Shown here: one piece after another, positions 1 through 5,992 of the stretch
How positions within the stretch are numbered: the first letter of the stretch is position 1
How the letters are laid out: every line of letters begins with the position of its first letter
Origin: Nodosilinea sp. BSH.14
Lineage (GTDB): Bacteria; Cyanobacteriota; Cyanobacteriia; Phormidesmidales; Phormidesmidaceae
Reading direction: 5' to 3'
Assembly: GCA_023264315.1 (NCBI GenBank)
Contig: JALQST010000153.1
Coordinates: 1 to 7,356 of the forward strand
Length of the DNA: 7,356 bases
Program-made: the position numbers and the translations under genes
The notes under the pieces: generated by a model
What the model was told of the DNA's origin: nothing
The model's database searches: none
Seen by the model: only the letters and a program-made list of their open reading frames with translations

Positions 1-1
1 T

Positions 2-1144
2 CGACCTGACCACCTCGACCCCGCCCTGCGCCGCCCCGGACGCTTTGACCGAGAAGTCCAGTTTCGGGTGACCGACCGTCAGGGCCGTTTGGAAATTTTG
101 ACCATTCAAACCCGCGAGATGCCCCTAGATGGCGTGGATCTCGCCGCCATTGCCGATCAGGCCGTGGGGCTGGTGGGGGCCGACCTGAAAGCCCTCTGCC
201 AAAAAGCGGCCTACCTGGCCCTGCGCCGCCAGGTACCCAACCTCAGTGCTCCCGTGCCCGACACCATGACCCTGCTACCGGAGGACTTCGCCCAGGCGCT
301 CAAGGCAATCAAGCCCTCGGTACTGCGGTCGGTGGAGGTGGAGTCTCCGGCCATTGCCTGGGATGACATCGGTGGATTGGAATCCGTCAAACAAACCCTG
401 CAAGAATCGGTGGAAGGGGCGCTACTCTACCCCGAACTCTACGAGCAAACGGGGGCCAAGGCTCCGCGAGGGCTGCTGCTATGGGGGCCACCGGGCACGG
501 GCAAAACCCTCTTGGCCAAGGCTGTCGCCGCCCAGGCTAGGGCCAACTTCATCGCCGTCAATGGCCCAGAACTATTGAGCCGCTGGGTGGGTGCCGCCGA
601 ACAGGCCGTGCGAGAACTCTTTGCCAAGGCCCGCCAAGCCGCCCCTTGCGTGGTGTTCATCGACGAAATTGACACTCTCGTTCCCGCCCGTGGGCAGTAT
701 ATGGGCGATTCCGGCGTTAGCGATCGCGTGGTGGGCCAACTGCTGACGGAGCTGGACGGCCTGCAAGACTGTCGCAACGTGCTGATGATCGGTGCCACCA
801 ACCGCCCCAATGCCCTCGACCCCGCCATTCTCCGGGCCGGACGCATCGACCTTCAGCTTGAAATTAGCCTGCCCGATGCCGCCGGACGCTTGGCGATTCT
901 GGAAGTCCACAACCAAAATCGCCCCCTAGGCGAGGTAGACCTGCCCCACTGGGCTATCGTGACGGAGGGCTGGAACGGCGCAGACCTGGCCCTGATCAGC
1001 AACCAAGCCGCCCTAGAGGCCGTCCGCGAATACCGCGCCCAGGCCATCACCGACCCCAGCCAAATCCGCATCACGGCCCAGCACTGGGAACAGGCCCACC
1101 AGGCCATCCTCAGCCAGCGCGATTCCGTCGCTAGCCGGGGCTAA
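2..1144 (+). CDS. Tandem AAA+ ATPase of the CDC48/p97 type, 5'-truncated by the window edge
   Basis: The reading frame is open from base 2, so the gene begins upstream; 380 residues are visible. Residues 5-17 (LDPALRRPGRFDR) are the arginine-finger end of a first AAA module. A helical lid follows (VGADLKALCQKAA), then the CDC48-type linker (AIAWDDIGGLESVK) that opens a second module. That module is complete: Walker A GPPGTGKT at 162-169, pore loop RWVG, Walker B VVFIDEID at 217-224, sensor-1 Asn267 in GATNRP, and arginines 278 and 281 in LRAGR. CDC48-type enzymes form hexamers that use ATP to thread or unfold protein substrates; the substrate here is unknown. No signal peptide or membrane segment is seen in the visible part, so it is probably cytosolic. 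The second module reads AGRID where GRFDR is common, but both arginines are kept. FtsH is unlikely because there are two AAA modules and no HExxH protease motif. Its stop codon overlaps the facing Uma2 gene. Confidence 0.93.
   Translation, partial: RPDHLDPALRRPGRFDREVQFRVTDRQGRLEILTIQTREMPLDGVDLAAIADQAVGLVGADLKALCQKAAYLALRRQVPNLSAPVPDTMTLLPEDFAQALKAIKPSVLRSVEVESPAIAWDDIGGLESVKQTLQESVEGALLYPELYEQTGAKAPRGLLLWGPPGTGKTLLAKAVAAQARANFIAVNGPELLSRWVGAAEQAVRELFAKARQAAPCVVFIDEIDTLVPARGQYMGDSGVSDRVVGQLLTELDGLQDCRNVLMIGATNRPNALDPAILRAGRIDLQLEISLPDAAGRLAILEVHNQNRPLGEVDLPHWAIVTEGWNGADLALISNQAALEAVREYRAQAITDPSQIRITAQHWEQAHQAILSQRDSVASRG
720..727. repeat. HIP1 octamer palindrome (GCGATCGC)
   Basis: One perfect GCGATCGC lies inside the second AAA module. 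This octamer (HIP1) is strongly over-represented in many cyanobacterial genomes, so it mildly supports the cyanobacterial assignment. Only one full copy was noticed in the window. Confidence 0.6.
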
Positions 1145-1710
1145 AGTTGCACCCGCAGCCAGCCAAACACCGAGCTGACGGTGAGCTGTAGCGCCTGTGC
1201 AAAGTTGGGCACCGTGAGGGCGTCCTCGGGCAGCTCTAGGGAGGTGGGCAATTGATTCGGTTGAAAAATCTGGATCAACTGCTCGTTGGGGTCAATCAGC
1301 CAGCCCATTTGGGTGCCATGGTGAACGCAGTGCAGGATATTGCTGGTGACACGGGTCACGGACTGCTCCGGGCTGAGGATTTCAATCGTCCAGTCGGGGG
1401 CGGCGTTGAAGGCGTTGGCCAGGGTGCCATCTTCATTCGTGGGCAGCCGAGACCACTGAAACATCGCCACATCCGGGATAATCGACCGTCCGCCAAAGGT
1501 GCACCGTAGCTCAGGGAAGGCCCAAGCCAGGTTAGTTGGCTTAGTGACTAGGTTGATGACCGTCACCATTTCACCTTGAATCGTACGGTGTTGACCTTGG
1601 GGCATAGGCTTTTGGATAATGTGGCCGTCGATATATTCCCTGGCAGGCTTAGTCTCTGGCTGTTGCAGAAATTCCTCTAGGGTCAACGGTTTGGTAGAGG
1701 TTTGAACCAT
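1141..1710 (-). CDS. Uma2-family (DUF820) putative restriction-endonuclease-fold protein
   Basis: The product is 189 aa, the usual size for Uma2/DUF820 proteins, which are abundant and expanded in cyanobacteria and carry a PD-(D/E)XK nuclease-like fold. Their biological role is not settled. Visible family marks are REYIDGHI with Glu25, IPDV with Asp80, IEILSPEQS with Glu110, and GWLIDP at 136-141. The ATG at 1710-1708 has a GAGG Shine-Dalgarno 7 nt upstream (1721-1718), which supports this start. No lysine occurs after Lys57, so the Lys often expected to complete the nuclease site near the region after Glu110 is absent. Activity is therefore uncertain. The gene converges on the AAA ATPase gene with a 4-nt overlap of stop codons. 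No partner gene suggests a toxin-antitoxin or restriction-modification role; it looks like a solitary copy. Confidence 0.88.
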   Translation of the reverse strand: MVQTSTKPLTLEEFLQQPETKPAREYIDGHIIQKPMPQGQHRTIQGEMVTVINLVTKPTNLAWAFPELRCTFGGRSIIPDVAMFQWSRLPTNEDGTLANAFNAAPDWTIEILSPEQSVTRVTSNILHCVHHGTQMGWLIDPNEQLIQIFQPNQLPTSLELPEDALTVPNFAQALQLTVSSVFGWLRVQL

Positions 1711-1717
1711 GGGCTAG

Positions 1718-1741
1718 CCTCACTGGGTTGGGCTCATTGTA
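1718..1741 (-). promoter_or_regulatory. Candidate -10 box and Shine-Dalgarno of the Uma2 gene
   Basis: On the minus strand a TACAAT hexamer (1741-1736) matches the -10 consensus in five of six bases, and GAGG (1721-1718) lies 7 nt before the ATG. No convincing -35 element is seen at 16-18 bp from the -10, so the promoter is weak evidence; the ribosome binding site is better. Confidence 0.3.
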
Positions 1742-1893
1742 GGCGATGGATCACGGGTATGGAGCCGCATGGGGGCATCCTCGCCAGTTCATGCCGCGAT
1801 TACCCTGCCTAGCGCTGCGGGCCAAAGAGTGATGTGCAACACCGTTGACGACACCGTTAATTAAGACCATCTATAGTCTTGGGCGATTACCTC

Positions 1894-1925
1894 AAAGTGC
1901 TGCCAATATTTTGAAAGTGCCGCCA
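1894..1925 (+). repeat. Two near-identical 12-bp direct repeats upstream of zwf, 20 bp apart
   Basis: AAAGTGCTGCCA (1894-1905) and AAAGTGCCGCCA (1914-1925) match in 11 of 12 bases, and their starts are 20 bp apart, about two helical turns. Such phasing would put two protein molecules on the same DNA face. The second copy overlaps a TTGAAA that could be a -35 box. This is seen directly; the idea that it is an operator is inference. It does not fit the NtcA pattern or the RpaA/RpaB direct-repeat pattern as I know them. Confidence 0.4.
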
Positions 1926-1938
1926 CAATAACTAACGT
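1911..1938 (+). promoter_or_regulatory. Weak candidate promoter for zwf
   Basis: TTGAAA (1911-1916) is a good -35 match. TAACGT (1933-1938), 16 bp further on, keeps only T1, A2 and T6 of the -10 consensus. A start site near 1945 would give a leader of roughly 75 nt. Cyanobacterial zwf is known to depend partly on group 2 sigma factors such as SigE, which could explain a poor -10, but nothing here proves it. Confidence 0.25.
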
Positions 1939-2021
1939 AGGCTGATCCGAATCGTAACCCATGGCCGCCTGTGGTCTGATGACCCGGGCAATTGCTCCCC
2001 TACCCCCTACCCCCAACGCTT

Positions 2022-3551
2022 ATGGTGTCTTTGATTGAAAATCCCCTGCGGGTTGGCCTTCAGCAAGACCGCATCCCGGAGCCGCAAATTCTGGTAATTT
2101 TTGGCGCATCGGGCGACCTCACCCAGCGCAAAATTGTCCCGGCCATCTACCAAATGCGGCGGGAAAGACGTTTGCCGCCAGAACTCACCATCGTAGGTGT
2201 AGCTCGGCGGGAATGGAGCCACGAGTTCTTCCGCGAGCACCTACGAGAGGGCATTGAAGAATTTGGCAACGGCATCGGCCATGAGGCGGTGTGGGAGGAT
2301 TTTGCCAAGGGGTTGTACTACTGCCCTGGCGACATTGATAATCCCAAGTCCTACCAAACGCTAAAAACCCTGCTGGCGCAACTGGATGAGCAGCGGGGCA
2401 CCAAGGGCAATCGAGTATTTTACCTGTCCGTGGCCCCTCGCTTTTTCGGGGAAGCCACCCAACAACTGGGGGCAGCGGGAATGCTGGAAGACCCCGACAA
2501 GCAGCGGCTGATCATCGAAAAGCCCTTTGGCAAGGATCTGGCCTCGGCCCAGGTGCTCAACCGGGTGGTGCAGAAGGTCTGCGACGAGCGGCAGATCTAC
2601 CGCATCGACCACTATCTGGGCAAAGAAACCGTCCAAAACCTGATGGTGTTTCGCTTTGCCAACGCCATTTTTGAGCCGCTGTGGAATCGGCAGTTTGTCG
2701 ATCACGTCCAAATTACCGTGGCGGAAACCGTGGGCCTAGAGGGGCGGGCAGGCTATTACGAAACCTCTGGTGCTCTGCGGGATATGGTGCAAAACCACCT
2801 GATGCAGTTGTTTTGCCTAACGGCGATGGAGCCGCCCAACTCCCTCGATGCCGACAGCATCCGCAACGAAAAAACCAAGGTGCTTCAGGCCACCCACCTC
2901 TCGGATATCGACGACCTCAGCCAGTGCGCCGTGCGGGGACAATATTCCGCCGGGTGGATGAAGGGCCAAGCGGTACCGGGCTACCGTGAGGAAGAAGGCG
3001 CAAACCCCGCCTCCACCGTCCCAACCTTCAGCGCCCTGAAGCTGGAAATCGACAACTGGCGCTGGAAAGGGGTGCCCTTTTATATGCGGACTGGAAAGCG
3101 GATGCCCAAAAAGGTGAGCGAAATTTCCATTCACTTTAAGGAAGTTCCCCACCTGATGTTTCAATCCGCCGCCCAGCAGATGAACCACAACGTGTTGGCC
3201 CTGCGGATTCAGCCCGATGAGGGCATTTCCATGCGGTTTGAGGTGAAAACACCGGGCAACTCCCTGCGGACACGCTCGGTGGATATGGACTTCCGCTACG
3301 ATGCCGCCTTTGGCCAAGCCAACACCGACGCCTACGCCCGCCTAATCGTGGACTGTATGCTGGCCGACCAAACCCTATTCACCCGGGGCGACGAAGTGGA
3401 AGCATCTTGGCGCTTGCTCACCCCCCTACTGCAAGTGTGGGACGCCCCCGCCGATCCCGTCGCCATCCCCCTGTACGAAGCCGGCACCTGGGGGCCAATG
3501 GAGGCCGAGTTCCTGCTGAACAAAGACGGTCGCCGCTGGCGTAGGTTGTAA
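2022..3551 (+). CDS. zwf: Glucose-6-phosphate 1-dehydrogenase
   Basis: The enzyme oxidises glucose 6-phosphate to 6-phosphogluconolactone with NADP+, the entry step of the oxidative pentose phosphate pathway, in the cytosol. The product is 509 aa, the usual cyanobacterial length. It carries the dinucleotide-binding GASGDL at 28-33, IIEKPFG at 164-170, and the substrate/active-site segment RIDHYLGKE at 194-202 with His197 and Lys201. It ends in the typical RRWRRL. The ATG at 2022 was chosen because MVSLIENPLRVGLQQ matches the usual cyanobacterial N-terminus; an in-frame TTG at 1992 would add ten poor residues encoded by C-rich DNA. No Shine-Dalgarno precedes the ATG. Cysteines are at 101, 187, 265, 302 and 445. 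Cys187 and Cys445 are candidates for the thiol control reported for cyanobacterial G6PDH. opcA follows 149 nt downstream on the same strand. Confidence 0.97.
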   Translation: MVSLIENPLRVGLQQDRIPEPQILVIFGASGDLTQRKIVPAIYQMRRERRLPPELTIVGVARREWSHEFFREHLREGIEEFGNGIGHEAVWEDFAKGLYYCPGDIDNPKSYQTLKTLLAQLDEQRGTKGNRVFYLSVAPRFFGEATQQLGAAGMLEDPDKQRLIIEKPFGKDLASAQVLNRVVQKVCDERQIYRIDHYLGKETVQNLMVFRFANAIFEPLWNRQFVDHVQITVAETVGLEGRAGYYETSGALRDMVQNHLMQLFCLTAMEPPNSLDADSIRNEKTKVLQATHLSDIDDLSQCAVRGQYSAGWMKGQAVPGYREEEGANPASTVPTFSALKLEIDNWRWKGVPFYMRTGKRMPKKVSEISIHFKEVPHLMFQSAAQQMNHNVLALRIQPDEGISMRFEVKTPGNSLRTRSVDMDFRYDAAFGQANTDAYARLIVDCMLADQTLFTRGDEVEASWRLLTPLLQVWDAPADPVAIPLYEAGTWGPMEAEFLLNKDGRRWRRL

Positions 3552-3564
3552 GCCCTCGACTCTA

Positions 3565-3639
3565 GCCTCTCTCCCACATAGAGAAGGCCCTCACCCCTAG
3601 TCCCGGAAGCCCTAGCCCCTCTCCCCCTGGGAGAGGGGG
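3565..3639. repeat. C-rich intergenic repeat with two hairpins between zwf and opcA
   Basis: Two related hairpins sit side by side. The first pairs 3565-3572 with 3580-3588 (eight pairs, one bulged A, 7-nt loop). The second is perfect: CCCCTCTCCC (3616-3625) pairs with GGGAGAGGGG (3629-3638) around a 3-nt loop. The flanking motifs CCCTCACCCCTAG and CCCTAGCCCCTCTCC resemble a dispersed palindromic repeat commonly seen between genes in cyanobacteria; that identification is from memory. No U-tract follows the second hairpin, so a classical terminator is unlikely. It could instead attenuate, or protect the zwf 3' end from exonucleases. Confidence 0.6.
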
Positions 3640-3652
3640 ACAGGAAAATCAA

Positions 3653-3684
3653 TCCCGACTCCCGACTCCCGACTCCCGACTCCC
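3653..3684. repeat. Heptamer tandem repeat (GACTCCC)n
   Basis: Four exact GACTCCC units run from 3657 to 3684, preceded by a partial unit TCCC at 3653-3656. Short tandem heptamers are a known class of repeats (STRR) in filamentous cyanobacteria. The block ends 16 nt before the opcA ATG, where a Shine-Dalgarno would normally be sought, and none is present. Copy number may vary between strains. Confidence 0.85.
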
Positions 3685-3700
3685 CACCCTCGAAACTGCC

Positions 3701-5032
3701 ATGACTATGACTCCCACCGTTGCCCTCCAAAAGCCCAAGGACATCTCCATCGACGAGATTGAATCGGAACTGCGCAATATTTGGCGACAGCAGGATTCTG
3801 GATCCGCCCCCGTTGCCACCCGTGCCAGCACCTTTACGATGGTGATTTATGAGCCGGAAGAGGTGCAGCAAGTCCTCGCGGCGCTAGAGTTCTACCCCGG
3901 CCCCATCGACGGCAACCATGGCCCCCTCACTCGCGAGGGCATTCGTCAGGCCCAAATGGCCTACGATCTGCGGGTGACGGGTCGCATCGACCCCCCAACC
4001 TTGGCTAGGGTGCGCCAGGAATATAGCCAGCTTTCCCAGACGCAGAAAGAGTACAAAAACCCCGATCTGCGCGGCTTTAACCTCAGCGAATCCATTTCCG
4101 CCCACAACCCTTGCCGGGTGATTACCCTCTGCCCCACCTTTGGCGAAGATACGGGGGTAACGGCCCAGGTGTCGGCCTACTGCCCGGTGCAAAAGAAAAG
4201 CACCAGCAACCTGATCTGTTGCGAATACATCACCCTTCGCGGCACCAAGGCGGCCCTAGAACGGGTGAGCGATCTGGTGGCGTCCCTTATTTTGCCGGAA
4301 CTGCCCCGGTTTGTGTGGTGGAAGGCCACCCCCAGCCCCGAGCAGCCGATTTTCCAAAATCTGGCCAAATCCAGCAACTGCATCATCGTCGATTCCAGCT
4401 ACTTCAGTGATGCCGAAGCGGAACTCCACACCATGCAATGCCTGGTTGACGAAGGCATCACCATTGCCGACCTCAACTGGCACCGTTTGGCCCCGTGGCA
4501 AGAACTCACCGCCGCCGCCTACGACCCCCCGGAACGGCGGGAATCCCTCAAGGATGTAGACCGCATCAGCGTCGATTACGAACAGGGCAATGCCGCCCAA
4601 TCCCTGATGTACCTAGGCTGGTTTGCCAGCCGCCTGGGTTGGGAACCCGTGGACTACACCGAGCAAGGCGGCGTCTACAACCTCAAAACCCTGCACTTTC
4701 GGGGGCCAAACGGCATCAACATCGAGGCCGAGCTGGCGGGCATCCCCGTGGCCGATTCCGGCGAGGTGATCGGCGACCTCACCGGGATTCGGCTGATTTC
4801 CACCGATCCCAACGCCAACTGCTGCACCATTTTGTGTTCCGAAACCACGGGCTGTATGCGAATGGAAGCGGGCGGCGGTGCCCAGGCTTGCCAGGTGGAG
4901 CAAGTCACAGCCCTCTCCGACCAAAAGGCCGACTTCATGCTGGGCCAACAACTCCAGCGCTGGGGCGAAGACGTACTCTACGAAGAAAGCCTCGCCATGG
5001 TCGCCAAAATGATGAAGCTGCTCCAGGCATAG
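3701..5032 (+). CDS. opcA: OpcA, glucose-6-phosphate dehydrogenase assembly/allosteric protein
   Basis: OpcA binds and activates Zwf and influences its redox response; its gene usually follows zwf in cyanobacteria, as here. The product is 443 aa. Residues about 54-105 (VQQVLAALEFYPGPIDG...GRIDPPTLARVR) read as a peptidoglycan-binding-like (PGBD) helical module. The OpcA core follows from about 130 to the end, with NPCRVITLCP at 136-145, QVSAYCPVQKKS at 156-167, LICCEYITLRG at 171-181, RFVWWKATP at 203-211, ADLNWHRL at 256-263 and a late segment CSETTGC at 379-385. Cys379 and Cys385 have the six-residue spacing of the pair reported as the thioredoxin-sensitive disulfide in Anabaena OpcA (mapped from memory). 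ATG 3701 and ATG 3707 are both possible starts; neither has a Shine-Dalgarno. No signal peptide is seen. Expression is probably by read-through from zwf, across the repeat cluster between the two genes. Confidence 0.95.
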   Translation: MTMTPTVALQKPKDISIDEIESELRNIWRQQDSGSAPVATRASTFTMVIYEPEEVQQVLAALEFYPGPIDGNHGPLTREGIRQAQMAYDLRVTGRIDPPTLARVRQEYSQLSQTQKEYKNPDLRGFNLSESISAHNPCRVITLCPTFGEDTGVTAQVSAYCPVQKKSTSNLICCEYITLRGTKAALERVSDLVASLILPELPRFVWWKATPSPEQPIFQNLAKSSNCIIVDSSYFSDAEAELHTMQCLVDEGITIADLNWHRLAPWQELTAAAYDPPERRESLKDVDRISVDYEQGNAAQSLMYLGWFASRLGWEPVDYTEQGGVYNLKTLHFRGPNGINIEAELAGIPVADSGEVIGDLTGIRLISTDPNANCCTILCSETTGCMRMEAGGGAQACQVEQVTALSDQKADFMLGQQLQRWGEDVLYEESLAMVAKMMKLLQA

Positions 5033-5050
5033 TGCCCGGTCAGCCTGTAG

Positions 5051-5069
5051 GGGCGAGGTCTCCTCGCCC
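5051..5069. repeat. GC-rich palindrome between the convergent opcA and DUF1350 genes
   Basis: GGGCGAGG (5051-5058) pairs perfectly with CCTCGCCC (5062-5069) around a 3-nt loop. With its flanks (CCTGTAG before, GAGAC after) it resembles a common dispersed cyanobacterial intergenic palindrome. It sits 18 nt after the opcA stop, in the 99-nt gap between two converging genes, so it may help end transcription from either side, although no U-tract is present. The dispersed nature is from memory. Confidence 0.5.
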
Positions 5070-5131
5070 GAGACATCCCTGGTAAACCAGTCAATCGCAT
5101 TACACCAGAGGACGGCTCGCTGATTCGACCC

Positions 5132-5992
5132 CTAGGGAGCGGTTGTGCCCTTGCGTTTTAGGGCCAGGGGCGGCGCAGGGGGCGCGGGGGTGAGGTGGGC
5201 CAGCCAAGTGAGCAGGCATTGCTTCAGTTGGTTCAAATCCCGATAAAACTCCTGCTTCACAAATTGGCCCAGGGCATCGAGGGGCGAAAAGGAGTCCCCC
5301 GGTTGCCAGCCAATATCCTGGGCAATGGGAGTGGTGTGGCTGCCCTGAAGCAATTGTACGGTGGTGTCTTGGGGAAAGCGTGGCACCAAAATATCGGCCA
5401 GCGGGCGGGTTTGGTCGATGGTGTCGTTGCGAAATTTAATCAGCAGATTGTGCGCCACCGGATACTGATCCCGCACCAGGGTCAACGTGGCCTCCGGGTT
5501 GGGGGTAAACTCCACCTCCAAGGCAGGGCTGAACTGCGCCACCTGCTCGAGAAAGGGAATCGACCGCTTGGCCGGGTAGTTGTTAAAGCTCATGTAAATG
5601 TTGCCCGCCCGATCCACCTCCCACAGGCTGTTAATCAGCAGGTGCATTTTGCAGCCCATGCTATGTCCCAGGCCATAAATGGGCAGATAGGGATCATTGA
5701 TGCCCACCCGTCGATCTAGGTAGCGCAAGGCTTGACTAAAGGTAATGAGGATTTCTTCGGCAATGGCTTCATGGTCAAAGGTGTTGATAAAGGGCGTCGC
5801 CACTACGAGGTAGCCCTGGGCGGCCAGGTTTTCCAGCAGCCAGCGGTAGGTCACACTCGGAGCCGCCGCCACAAAAGCCCCACCCAAAAAATGAAGCATG
5901 GCCCGAGGCTGGGGCGGAATCAAAATCCAGTTGCCTGCCACCTCTTGCCAGTTTGAGATTTCGTTTGCCATGGCTGCCGACGTTTCGCCCAT
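5132..5992 (-). CDS. DUF1350 family protein, alpha/beta-hydrolase-like
   Basis: The product is 286 aa and belongs to DUF1350, a family of cyanobacteria and plant plastids without an assigned reaction. The fold looks like an alpha/beta hydrolase: a strand and oxyanion-type loop HFLGGAF at 34-40, a nucleophile elbow GHSMG at 109-113 with Ser111 preceded by YGL, and SHTTP at 218-222 with His219 as the possible catalytic histidine. Asp190 is a possible acid, with no proof. The C-terminus (269-275) is proline/alanine-rich and ends basic. The first ATG (5992) has AGGAG only at a long 14-nt spacing; a second in-frame ATG at 5971, giving MANEISNWQEV, is a fair alternative start. No signal peptide or membrane helix is seen. 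It converges on opcA. A lipase or esterase is possible, but the substrate cannot be read from sequence. Confidence 0.85.
   Translation of the reverse strand: MGETSAAMANEISNWQEVAGNWILIPPQPRAMLHFLGGAFVAAAPSVTYRWLLENLAAQGYLVVATPFINTFDHEAIAEEILITFSQALRYLDRRVGINDPYLPIYGLGHSMGCKMHLLINSLWEVDRAGNIYMSFNNYPAKRSIPFLEQVAQFSPALEVEFTPNPEATLTLVRDQYPVAHNLLIKFRNDTIDQTRPLADILVPRFPQDTTVQLLQGSHTTPIAQDIGWQPGDSFSPLDALGQFVKQEFYRDLNQLKQCLLTWLAHLTPAPPAPPLALKRKGTTAP

Larger units (their letters stand above)
1711..2021. other. Divergent spacer between the Uma2 gene and zwf
   Basis: This 311-nt spacer has no credible ORF. The Uma2 side holds its -10 and Shine-Dalgarno. The centre has a short direct repeat ACACCGTT (1839-1846 and 1851-1858) and a small inverted repeat AAGAC/GTCTT (1863-1867 and 1876-1880). 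The zwf side has the AAAGTGCYGCCA repeat pair and a C-rich pyrimidine stretch just before the zwf start. It probably carries the promoters for both genes. Confidence 0.6.

Noticed and set aside
2..1144. FtsH protease as the identity of the AAA protein
   Set aside because: Two AAA modules are joined by a CDC48-type linker, and there is no HExxH zinc-protease domain after the last one.
1845..1877. TTGACG with TATAGT as the zwf promoter
   Set aside because: The spacing between the hexamers is 21 bp, too long for a standard promoter.
1992..2021. Upstream in-frame TTG as the zwf start
   Set aside because: It would add ten residues encoded by C-rich spacer DNA, whereas the ATG at 2022 gives the expected cyanobacterial N-terminus and a length of 509 aa.
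1711..2021. NtcA (GTA-N8-TAC) or RpaA/RpaB-type sites before zwf
   Set aside because: No acceptable match to either pattern was found by eye in the spacer.
3616..3638. Perfect C-rich hairpin as a Rho-independent terminator of zwf
   Set aside because: No U-tract follows, and the downstream gene encodes the functional partner of zwf; a dispersed repeat explains it better.
3653..3684. CRISPR-like array
   Set aside because: The units are contiguous 7-mers without spacers and no cas genes are present; it is a simple tandem repeat.
4495..5085. Long plus-strand frame inside opcA, rich in Arg, Gly and Pro
   Set aside because: It is a shifted-frame shadow of GC-rich opcA, whose own frame is clearly conserved.
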